Shown piece after piece: positions 54,134 through 62,088 of a stretch of DNA of 64,000 nucleotides. Source of the DNA: Legionellales bacterium (GTDB taxonomy: Bacteria > Pseudomonadota > Gammaproteobacteria > JAHCLG01). The position numbers and the translations under genes were made by a program. The DNA is taken from assembly GCA_026125385.1 (NCBI GenBank), contig JAHCLG010000001.1, positions 158,490 to 222,489 of the forward strand, in the 5' to 3' direction. The notes beneath the pieces are model-generated. The model saw nothing but the letters and a program-made list of their open reading frames with translations. It searched no databases and was not told the origin of the DNA. Numbering within the stretch: the stretch's first letter is position 1; each line of letters opens with the position of its first letter.

Positions 54134-56236
54134 ATGTCGACGATTAATATTTTGATTATTGAAGACAATAGACAAGAACGAAACCGCTATCATCAATATT
54201 TAACAACCAATACCGATTATCATTATCACATCTACGATGCCAATAGTTACGAACAAGGGCTACAAATTTTAAAAACGCATTCTACAACACATTGTATTTT
54301 ACTGCATTGTATTTTATTAACCGACAAAATCCAATCCTATGATTATACACATTTTTTAAATTTATTAAAAAATGAAGCTAATTTACCCAATTTACCCTTG
54401 TTATTGCTCTCGGAAAATATTAAAAAACACAATACCACGCAATTAATGCGCCAAGGTATTTTTGATTATGTCGATAAACGCCATTTAAACGATCAGTTTT
54501 TACAATATTGTATCGAAAAATCGATTGATTTACATAAGACCAAACATGCCTTACTTGAAGGGACTATTTTACTGGAAAATATTATTAATAGTGTTTCGCA
54601 AGGGGTCAGCGTATTTGATAAAAAATTTAATCTCATTTGCTGGAATCAACGATTTATTGAAATGCTAGAATACCCACCTGATTTTTTTAATAGTCCTCGT
54701 AATATTCAAGATATTATTCGTTTTAATGCTAAACGCGGTGAATATGGCGCAGGCGACCCCGAGCAAATTGCCGCAGCACGATTAACAGAAATTTATCATT
54801 CCCCCGATATTGAACCGCATTGTTATGAACGCTTACGCAGCAATGGGACTTATGTTGAAGTGCGTGGCACGCGTTTGCAAGGCGGTGGATTAGTGACCAC
54901 CTACACCGATGTAACCGATCGCAAAAAAGTCGAAGAAACCATTAAACACTTAGCGTTAAACGACTCTCTCACGGGCATTGCTAATCGTAATTTATTTCGT
55001 GAACGCCTGGAAAGGGCTATCCAAGAAGCCGTAGAAACAGGTTTTTTGAGTTGTTTGATATTATTAGATCTCGATCAATTTAAAGCAGTCAATGATACCT
55101 ATGGTCACCCGTTAGGCGATGAATTATTAAAACACGTTTCTGAACGTTTAAGTGTTTGTGTGCGCAAACACGATACCATTGCCCGCCTCGGCGGAGATGA
55201 ATTTGCTGTGATTTTAACTCAAATTGCCGATCAAGAGTCCATAAAAATTCCTGCGCGGCGCATTATTGAAAAAATTAGCGAACCTTATTTAATTAACGGT
55301 AATCGCTTAATTATTGGCGTGAGTCTTGGGCTGAGCTTTTGCCCGCAAGATGGTACTTCCGTGGAAGAGCTGGTGCGAAAAGCCGATTTAGCGTTATATG
55401 AAGCTAAATCCGATGGTCGAGGAAGTTATCAATTTTACCATTCGGCGATGGATGAAGAAATTAACGCCAGTAAATTAATCGAAGATGAATTGCGCACAGC
55501 CTTTCAACAACAGCAGTTTTATTTAGTGTATCAACCGCAATTTGACGGTAAAAGCCAACAATTAACCGGTGTTGAAGTATTGCTGCGATGGCGACACCCC
55601 TCCCGGGGAGAAATTCCAGCCGCAGAATTTATTCAAGTTGCCGAAGATTGCGGTTTAATTGCGCCCTTAGGCGAATGGATTTTAGAACGAGCCTGTCGTC
55701 AATTTGCCATTTGGCAACAACAAGGTCTGCAACACTTGCGTTTAAGCGTTAATATTTCAATTAAACAATTTCAACATAATGACCTCTTCGAGAAAATGAC
55801 TTCCATCTTAAATGAAACTGCAATTAATCCTAATCTTTTGGAACTTGAAATCAATGAAACGCAAGTCATAAAACATATTGAGCAAGTCTACGCATGCTTA
55901 GATAAAATTCATCGTCTTGGTATACCTTTAGCGATAGGTAATTTTGGTACCGGACTGACGTTTTTTAATCATTTGCGCAAATTTCCCATTGCCAGAATTA
56001 AGCTCGATAGTTCTTATGTGCAAAACATGTTTAATGATTCTGGAGATAAAGCCATTGTCGAAAGTATTTTACTCTTAAGCAAAGGCCTAAACTTACATTG
56101 CACTGCGGTGGGTATTGAGCATCACTCTCAATTTGAATTATTAAAACAACTCGGGTGTGATGAATTTCAAGGTGATTATTTTTGCCCACCATTGAACGCG
56201 CAAGAATTTTTAGTGTGGTACCAAAGTCAACGCTAA
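54134..56236 (+). CDS. Receiver-PAS-GGDEF-EAL protein with damaged EAL and receiver
   Basis: 700 residues. The receiver-like N-terminus (ILIIEDN, about 5-115) has lost a clear phospho-Asp: the expected strand reads CILLHCILL. A PAS domain (about 140-265) is followed by GGDEF (RLGGDEFAV near 352, intact, so diguanylate cyclase activity is expected). The EAL part (about 455-700) has EVLLRW in place of EALLRW, and the DDFGTG loop reads GNFGTG near 600; AEGVE reads AVGIE. It should not hydrolyse cyclic di-GMP but might bind it. The gene sits between flagellar genes, so a role in the motility switch is likely. ATG 54134 is preferred to the TTG at 54116. Confidence 0.88.
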   Translation: MSTINILIIEDNRQERNRYHQYLTTNTDYHYHIYDANSYEQGLQILKTHSTTHCILLHCILLTDKIQSYDYTHFLNLLKNEANLPNLPLLLLSENIKKHNTTQLMRQGIFDYVDKRHLNDQFLQYCIEKSIDLHKTKHALLEGTILLENIINSVSQGVSVFDKKFNLICWNQRFIEMLEYPPDFFNSPRNIQDIIRFNAKRGEYGAGDPEQIAAARLTEIYHSPDIEPHCYERLRSNGTYVEVRGTRLQGGGLVTTYTDVTDRKKVEETIKHLALNDSLTGIANRNLFRERLERAIQEAVETGFLSCLILLDLDQFKAVNDTYGHPLGDELLKHVSERLSVCVRKHDTIARLGGDEFAVILTQIADQESIKIPARRIIEKISEPYLINGNRLIIGVSLGLSFCPQDGTSVEELVRKADLALYEAKSDGRGSYQFYHSAMDEEINASKLIEDELRTAFQQQQFYLVYQPQFDGKSQQLTGVEVLLRWRHPSRGEIPAAEFIQVAEDCGLIAPLGEWILERACRQFAIWQQQGLQHLRLSVNISIKQFQHNDLFEKMTSILNETAINPNLLELEINETQVIKHIEQVYACLDKIHRLGIPLAIGNFGTGLTFFNHLRKFPIARIKLDSSYVQNMFNDSGDKAIVESILLLSKGLNLHCTAVGIEHHSQFELLKQLGCDEFQGDYFCPPLNAQEFLVWYQSQR

Positions 56237-56277
56237 AAATTATTCAAGAGTCTCGCACTTTCAGAGCGCTACTCCTG

Positions 56278-57981
56278 TTATTTTGAATTATTGCTCACCG
56301 CTCCAGGTAAATTGGCCAGTGTGCTGGTTAAATAGGAGCCGGTGGATTGCAAACTCGACACCAACGAATCCATGGCATTAAATTGCGTTAAATAACGTCG
56401 AGTGAGCGATTGGCTGCGTAACGCTAATTTTTCGCGTTCAGTATTAATATCGGTGACTTGTTGAGTGAGACCATTATTTTTTTGCGTCAGCAATCCACTA
56501 CTTCCCAAATATTGATCGATCACACTGCGGATATTCACCGCCGCCCCTTCAGAAATCACTAAACTCCCGCGATTGCCGGTGCTTCCACCGATAACTTGCA
56601 ATGATATTGGGGTTAAATTTCCCGTTCCTGTTATAGTGCGGCCATCAGTGGAAGTTAATGCTAAACCGCCTATCGTTCCTTCAATACTGGTGCCTAAATT
56701 TAATGCGGTTAAATTAATTGCATAGCGCCCAGCTTTTGGTGAGCTTGCGCCAAACGACGTGACTTGCAATTGCGAATCACTCACTACCCCGCTGCGCGCA
56801 AATAAACGCCCGACTTCATCGAAATGTTTATCGATGGCGCTTGATAATTTTGTGCTATCCACTTCTAATTGACCACTGGCGTTGGTGGTAATTCCAATAG
56901 TGGCTAACGAGCGTAAATTTGGATTGACTTCAGACGAAAATGAATTGGCAATCACTCCGCGCAAACTGGATTTTAAATTACGAATGGTCGAATCACCATT
57001 TAAAATTGCGGCGGTTTGAGTTTTGCTATCATATTTTGAGACAGCGTCTAATAATTCCATGGTTTCATTAAATGACGTCACAAATTTATTTATCGCAGTT
57101 TGCACCGCGGTTTTATCGTTACTAATATCGAGTTTAATGGTGGAAGCACTTGTCGATTGTAAATTTAACGTCACGCCGCTAATCGCGCCCGCCACAGTAT
57201 TAGTAGCGTTACTTAAATCAATACCATTCACAGTAATTAAGCTATTTTTGGCTTCATTGGTTTGAGTTAAATTGGTAACGGGCACGGCATTAGAGGGATC
57301 AAAGACTAAACGTGATAATCCCGAATTATTGGTGTGATTGCCATCACTGTCGGTGACGGTAATTTTTAATGCGCTTTTTTCACCGGTATCATTACTGGTG
57401 ATGACCAATCGAGGCCCCGAGGCATCGGTAATAATCGACGCACTCACGCCTAAATTCGATTTATTAATGGCATTTTTAATGCCTTCCACGGTTTGCTCGC
57501 CACTATTAATTGTCAGCGTTTTAGCCGGTTTATCGGCATTGGGGGTGAATACGGTATTGCCAGCACTATAAGTACCAAAATCAATGCGAATTTCGCCGGT
57601 GCCAATGACTTCGGTGGTTGAAGTAAATGCCGAGGACGCCACGCTATGGGCTTGAGCTAAATGCTGGACTAAAATATTATAACTACCTGCACTCGCAGTA
57701 TTGAGTGCAGTGGCACTTAATACTTTGGTGTCACTGGAGGTTGCGGCACGTTTATTAAAATTGGCAATCGTGGTTAATTCACTTAACGAAGAAGATAAAC
57801 TCGATAACGCACTACTGACATTGCCAACCGCACTGATTTTTGCTTGCACGCTTGCTTCTTTAAAGTCTAAGCGACTGCTAGCGGGTTGAATTTCGGCATT
57901 CACCAAGGATGTCACTAAGTCATTGACGTTAATTCCAGAACCGACGCCGGGTGATGCGATAGTACTACTGCCAACAAACAT
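56278..57981 (-). CDS. fliD: Flagellar filament cap protein FliD
   Basis: 567 residues. The N-terminus (ASPGVGSGINVNDLVTSLVNAE) and C-terminal helix region (LTQKNNGLTQQVTDINTEREKLALR, then RYLTQFNAMDSLVSSLQSTG) are those of FliD; the middle has tandem beta domains rich in Ser and Thr. FliD caps the growing filament. An AGGAG site lies 7 nt before ATG. The chaperone gene fliS, usual downstream, is missing; the next gene converges. Confidence 0.94.
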   Translation of the reverse strand: MFVGSSTIASPGVGSGINVNDLVTSLVNAEIQPASSRLDFKEASVQAKISAVGNVSSALSSLSSSLSELTTIANFNKRAATSSDTKVLSATALNTASAGSYNILVQHLAQAHSVASSAFTSTTEVIGTGEIRIDFGTYSAGNTVFTPNADKPAKTLTINSGEQTVEGIKNAINKSNLGVSASIITDASGPRLVITSNDTGEKSALKITVTDSDGNHTNNSGLSRLVFDPSNAVPVTNLTQTNEAKNSLITVNGIDLSNATNTVAGAISGVTLNLQSTSASTIKLDISNDKTAVQTAINKFVTSFNETMELLDAVSKYDSKTQTAAILNGDSTIRNLKSSLRGVIANSFSSEVNPNLRSLATIGITTNASGQLEVDSTKLSSAIDKHFDEVGRLFARSGVVSDSQLQVTSFGASSPKAGRYAINLTALNLGTSIEGTIGGLALTSTDGRTITGTGNLTPISLQVIGGSTGNRGSLVISEGAAVNIRSVIDQYLGSSGLLTQKNNGLTQQVTDINTEREKLALRSQSLTRRYLTQFNAMDSLVSSLQSTGSYLTSTLANLPGAVSNNSK

Positions 57982-58040
57982 TATCGACTCCTCATTGCGT
58001 TACCCTGTTGTGATTGTTTGATCGCTTAGAAATAAGTATA

Positions 58041-58072
58041 GACCATGCAGAATATTGCTACTCTGCATGGTC
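58041..58072. terminator. Hairpin between fliC and fliD
   Basis: An 11-bp perfect stem (GACCATGCAGA and complement) with a 10-nt loop lies 10 nt downstream of the fliC stop. No long T-run follows, so part of the transcript may read on into fliD. Confidence 0.55.
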
Positions 58073-58081
58073 TTAAGAACG

Positions 58082-59599
58082 TTATTGTAATAATCCAAGA
58101 ACCGATTGAGGTTGTTGGTTCGCTTGCGCCAGAATGGTGATACCAGCCTGTTGCAAGATTTGCGCTTTGGTTAACTTCGCAGTTTCTGCGGCAAAGTCGG
58201 CGTCTAACACGCGGCTTCGGGCAGCCGAGAGATTTTCTGCCGTACCTTGGAGGTTTGCAATCACCGAATCAAACCGGTTTTGCACCGCACCGAGGGTACC
58301 TTGCAGGGTATTCACGGTTTCAATTGCCGCATCCACACGTGTGATGGTGGTTTCGGCATTAGCGACCGTGGTGACATCGGAGGCATGAAGCGACCCACCA
58401 CCCAGACCTAATGAAGCTGCGCCGTAACCTATAAATGCCGCTTCAGCGCCAGCCAATGTAATATTTTCACCAGCGGTAAGTCTGATTGTTCCAACAGCGG
58501 TATCTGATGCAGGTCCACCACCGCTAAAGTCTAATGTAGCGTTCTCTGCATTATTACTTATACCTGCTCCTACTCCTGTTAAGAGACCTTCATTAGCCGC
58601 TGCAGTTTCACTGATAACAATACTTCTACCATCTTCAGCTCTCAGTATCATATTAGTACCATCGAAAGTGGCAGTAACACCGGTTGCAGATGAGTTTTCG
58701 TTAATAGCCGCAGCATATTCTGCGCCAGTAACATCGGCGTTATAAGCATTAAAAATGCTAACTCCATTAATGGATAAAGTTAAAGCACTATTTCCTGCAT
58801 CAGTAGCAGCAAATCCTAAGGTAACAGTAGTATCAGCTTGAACTGTTAATCCAGCAACCCCTGCAGCATCAATGGCTTGCTTTTTAGCAAAAGCACTTCC
58901 AGCTTCTTTTCCTGTAACGCCTGTTGTCGCGCTTGATGCACCAATTGCAACAGCGTCCCCTGAACCAACACGGATAGTTAAGTTAGCGCCAGCTAAAGCA
59001 TTGCCTTGATCTACCCCTTCTCCTTGTGATCCAATATTTCTAGCCGATGTATACTGTGCGGTATCACTTACATAGTCAGCCGTGCGACCAATTTGACTAG
59101 CTGCAAAATTTTGATTTAACGAAATACTGATCGATTCGCCAACATTCGCACCTACTTGAAATTGTGCGGTACCAAAATTTCCATTTAATACTTTTTGACC
59201 ATTAAACGAGGTTTGCGAGGCAATCCGGCTGATTTCCGCAATCCGTTGTTGCACTTCCGCATCTAACGAAGCGCGGTCGGCTGATGAGTTGGACGCGTTC
59301 GAGGCTTGCACAGCGAGTTCACGGATCCGTTGTAAGTTGCTGGTCATTTCATCTAACGCACCACCGGTGGTTTGCGCCAGCGAAATCGCGTCATTAGCGT
59401 TACGAGCCGCTTGGTTAATCCCGTTAATTTGTGCGGTCATACGTGTTGAAATACCGAGACCTGCTGCGTCATCTTTTGCACTATTAATCCGTAAACCGGA
59501 TGACAAACGTTGCAAGGCCACACCTAATTCGTTTTGCGATTTGCTTAAATTTCTCTGCGCGGTTAGCGAAAAGATATTTGTGTTAACGACTGATGCCAT
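58082..59599 (-). CDS. fliC: Flagellin
   Basis: 505 residues. The D0/D1 ends are canonical (MASVVNTNIFSLTAQRNL, RLSSGLRINSAKDDAAGLGI and C-terminal QILQQAGITILAQANQ), and LQRIRELAVQ, the helix seen by TLR5 in other flagellins, is present near 90. The middle part (about 180-400) is a variable surface domain rich in Ala, Gly and Thr. Only one flagellin gene is seen. A sigma-28-like promoter lies 100 nt upstream. No methylase or glycosylation gene is next to it. Confidence 0.96.
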   Translation of the reverse strand: MASVVNTNIFSLTAQRNLSKSQNELGVALQRLSSGLRINSAKDDAAGLGISTRMTAQINGINQAARNANDAISLAQTTGGALDEMTSNLQRIRELAVQASNASNSSADRASLDAEVQQRIAEISRIASQTSFNGQKVLNGNFGTAQFQVGANVGESISISLNQNFAASQIGRTADYVSDTAQYTSARNIGSQGEGVDQGNALAGANLTIRVGSGDAVAIGASSATTGVTGKEAGSAFAKKQAIDAAGVAGLTVQADTTVTLGFAATDAGNSALTLSINGVSIFNAYNADVTGAEYAAAINENSSATGVTATFDGTNMILRAEDGRSIVISETAAANEGLLTGVGAGISNNAENATLDFSGGGPASDTAVGTIRLTAGENITLAGAEAAFIGYGAASLGLGGGSLHASDVTTVANAETTITRVDAAIETVNTLQGTLGAVQNRFDSVIANLQGTAENLSAARSRVLDADFAAETAKLTKAQILQQAGITILAQANQQPQSVLGLLQ

Positions 59600-59698
59600 A
59601 ATGTGCTCTCCTATATCGACTCATCGTAAGCCCTGTAGTTAGTTACAATGGGCTTTTTGGTTTTGGCACGGTTGCAAATGCATGCCGGCTTACATTGA

Positions 59699-59725
59699 TT
59701 ATCGGTAGTCCCTTTTTTTTCTTTA
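59699..59725 (-). promoter_or_regulatory. Sigma-28-like promoter of fliC
   Basis: The minus strand reads TAAAG, 14 bp, ACCGATAA: perfect -35 and one mismatch in the -10. The leader would be about 90 nt. Confidence 0.8.
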
Positions 59726-59769
59726 ACAAAAATTCACACAATCGGCAAAAAAGTTGCTTACCGTAACCC

Positions 59770-59970
59770 GTAACCCGGAACGTAGCGCAGCGAAGATCCG
59801 GGATTGAAACCTAAAAAAACCCCAATCCAACATTACAAAAAAGCGCTTTTAAAAAATTAAACGATTTTTATTAAATGCGGTCATCTATCAAGCAAAGATC
59901 AATCCAGGTTATGAGATCACGTTTTATTCTGCCTCAACCCCGGATCTTTGCGGCACTCCACTCCGGCTAC
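59770..59970. repeat. Diverged inverted pair of palindrome family 1
   Basis: The left arm (59770-59802, GTAACCCGGAACG...) and right arm (59938-59970) are imperfect inverted copies of the family 1 unit. About 135 bp between them holds no gene. With the pseudogene that follows, this explains the gene-poor region 59600-60629. Confidence 0.65.
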
Positions 59971-60064
59971 AGGCTTTACTCAACCCAGACTACTTTAACT
60001 TTTTGTTGCATCAATCAGCAAATAGTAATACTATTTGTCAAGAACAACGCAAATGGTTAGAAAC

Positions 60065-60390
60065 ATGTACGTCCGCAAGTTGTCTTTACAATTACCCCCT
60101 CGACAATCTGCATTCTTATGGGGCGCAAGGCAAACTGGAAAATCGTCGTATTTAAAAACTCATTATTGGGTGATGGCAAGCTGGCGATTGAAGCGAAAAT
60201 TAGCACCCAAGTCCATCAACAAGATTTAAAAGGATTAATTGCCTTTTGCGAAGAGCACCCCAATACTCGAGCAATAGTCGTTTCCCAAGATAGTAAGCCT
60301 CGTCAAATACAGATTAATGCTAAAACCATTATTACGATTTATCCATGGCGCGATTTTTTGGATTTGCTGTGGCAAAACGAGTTAATTTAA
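60065..60390 (+). pseudogene. Relic of an AAA/DUF4143 ATPase (N- and C-terminal ends only)
   Basis: From ATG 60065 the frame reads MYVRKLSLQLPPRQ and then the Walker A sequence WGARQTGKSSY, the start of an AAA_14/DUF4143 ATPase. Near 60165 the frame changes, and the other frame (LGDGKLAIEAKI... to NELI, stop 60388-60390) is the nuclease-like C-terminus of the same family. The middle, perhaps 250 codons, is missing. A full-length relative lies at 62089-63702 on the other strand. The two are distant in sequence, so this is not simply a duplicate of that gene. Confidence 0.7.
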
Positions 60391-60558
60391 GTGTAGCTAA
60401 CGTCCACACTTACGCTTCGACTCCTGGTTAGGTATAGAGGAATTTTATGGCATAATGTATGCTTAAAAGTGACTATCTTTAACTTGAAATTTATTTAATT
60501 CAAGCCGTTACACGTTATCTTTAAACATTATTTTATCATCCATCTTGCCTGGCAAAAC

Positions 60559-60586
60559 TTGCCAACGGTTGCATATCGGCTATACT
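60559..60586 (+). promoter_or_regulatory. Candidate sigma-70 promoter of the hook-like gene
   Basis: TTGCCA, 16 bp and TATACT, each hexamer one mismatch from consensus, about 44 nt upstream of ATG 60630. The rest of 60391-60629 shows nothing else. Confidence 0.45.
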
Positions 60587-60629
60587 TTATACATATGAGG
60601 TAATTTATTTAACGCCGGAGTTACTTGTT

Positions 60630-61805
60630 ATGCCAATCAGTGGCGAAGCCCTAAGTGGTATTAGTGCTGCTTTGTTTTCCACTCGTAATGTGAGTCATAA
60701 CATTGCGAATCAGTATACGCCTGGATTCAAGCAACGCTTAAGCCAACCCATCGAACTCTCTCCTGGTGGAGTGGGGATGCGTGATATGGGGCTTGATATC
60801 AGCGTCGGTGCCTCAAATTTTACTGGGCGTGAGTTTGATTTAAGCTTAAAAGACAGTCAATCGTTTTTTGTATTACAAAACGCGCTCTCCGGCGAGCGCG
60901 TGTTTTCTCGTAGTGGTCGCTTTTCCATTAGTGCTCTCGGTTATATCGTTCAAGACAGCGGTTTACGTTTGTTAGGTTATGGGCGGGTGAGTAGCGGTAA
61001 TACTTCTTCCGCCTTAACCGCATTGATGGTCACCACCAATGCCAGCAGTCCTGCGGCCACCAGTAATATTCAAGTGCAAGTGAATTTAGATGCTCGCGAT
61101 AAAGTGATTACCAATCCATTTCAGGCCAATGATACATCGAGTTATAACTTTAAAATTAGCGGAACGATTTTTGATAGCTTAGGCAGCGAACATCAAGTGA
61201 ATACTTTTTTTCGCAAAACGGCGAATAATCATTATGATGTGATAGTGAATGTGGATAATACCACCATTACGACAGGCAACGTTATTTTTGATACTAGTGG
61301 AAATATCACCAGCCAAACCAATTTAACTGGATTAAGTTTTGTACCCACCACGGGTGCTGTCACTCCACAAAATTTTTCCTTAAATTTAAGCAACTCGACT
61401 CAACTGGCCTTACCCAATAGTTTAAATAGCTTTTCTCAAAATGGAGCAAGCCCTGGCAATATTATTGGAACTTCCATTGATAGTGACGGTAATATTTCGG
61501 CAAATTATGATAATGGCACCTCGCAAGTAGTGGGACAAATTGCGGTGGCGCAATTTAGCGCTCCTCAAGCACTGCAAGTTAACGGCGGCGGATCGTTTCG
61601 CGAAACAGTGGGTTCCGGTGCGCCGCTAATTCAAGCTAATAATAGTCGTAATGCTTTTACTTCCGGTCGATTGGAATTATCGAATGTCGATGAAGGCCAA
61701 CAAGTCTTTGAATTAATTCGTGCGTTAAGAAGTATACAGGCCAATGCTAAAGTCTTAGGCACAGAGCGAAATATGCTTGGAACCTTGATTGATATTAAAA
61801 CGTAA
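60630..61805 (+). CDS. Flagellar hook/basal-body family protein (FlgE-like)
   Basis: 391 residues with the flagellar rod/hook ends: N-terminal ISAALFSTRNVSHNIANQYTPGFKQ and C-terminal NVDEGQQVFELIRALRSIQANAKVLGTERNM. A beta-rich middle (about 85-330) is about the size of hook protein FlgE. FlgE is therefore the best match, but FlgF and FlgG share these ends and the lone position, away from flgBCDFG, leaves open a second hook-like protein. The N-terminal motif reads NIANQYTPGFK. The start follows CGGAG by 11 nt. Confidence 0.8.
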   Translation: MPISGEALSGISAALFSTRNVSHNIANQYTPGFKQRLSQPIELSPGGVGMRDMGLDISVGASNFTGREFDLSLKDSQSFFVLQNALSGERVFSRSGRFSISALGYIVQDSGLRLLGYGRVSSGNTSSALTALMVTTNASSPAATSNIQVQVNLDARDKVITNPFQANDTSSYNFKISGTIFDSLGSEHQVNTFFRKTANNHYDVIVNVDNTTITTGNVIFDTSGNITSQTNLTGLSFVPTTGAVTPQNFSLNLSNSTQLALPNSLNSFSQNGASPGNIIGTSIDSDGNISANYDNGTSQVVGQIAVAQFSAPQALQVNGGGSFRETVGSGAPLIQANNSRNAFTSGRLELSNVDEGQQVFELIRALRSIQANAKVLGTERNMLGTLIDIKT

Positions 61806-61838
61806 GATTATTTTGGAAAATACTAGTAGGCTTGATGA

Positions 61839-62010
61839 CCCGCATTTTTTGTCGCTTCTATACTCTTCACACTTGAATTTTAGGCTTTGTTGTCGAGCTA
61901 AAGCTACGGAGGGATTGTATTCAGTATACACTCCTTCGCATCTTTAACTCGACGCCTCGCCTAAAATCCAATTGTTTTGAGTATATATCCATCGCACTTC
62001 AAAATGCGGG
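61839..62010. repeat. Palindrome family 3: long imperfect hairpin element
   Basis: Outer arms CCCGCATTTT (61839-61848) and complement (62001-62010), then TATACTC/GAGTATA, then GAATTTTAGGC-like arms and GTCGAGCTAAAG-like arms around a short centre near 61925. Together about 172 bp fold into one long, interrupted hairpin. It lies between the converging hook-like and AAA genes. Confidence 0.7.
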
Positions 62011-62034
62011 ATTGAAAGATTTTTGATTGTTGTC

Positions 62035-62056
62035 ATTCTCCGCGAAGGCGGAGAAT
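62035..62056. repeat. Short perfect hairpin (9-bp stem)
   Basis: ATTCTCCGC, loop GAAG, then GCGGAGAAT. This kind of short GC-rich hairpin occurs as a dispersed repeat in many bacteria; only one copy is seen here. It can also act as a 3' end for either converging gene. Confidence 0.55.
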
Positions 62057-62088
62057 CTAGCCATTTTAAATAGTAAATTTTTCTAACG

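Noticed and set aside
59660..59690. TGGCAC...TTGC sequence upstream of fliC as a sigma-54 promoter
   Set aside because: The spacing between the two parts is only 2 bp, so GG and GC are not 10 bp apart; the sigma-28-like site fits better.
59875..60060. 61-residue plus-strand frame
   Set aside because: It crosses the right arm of a diverged palindrome and has no protein-like features.
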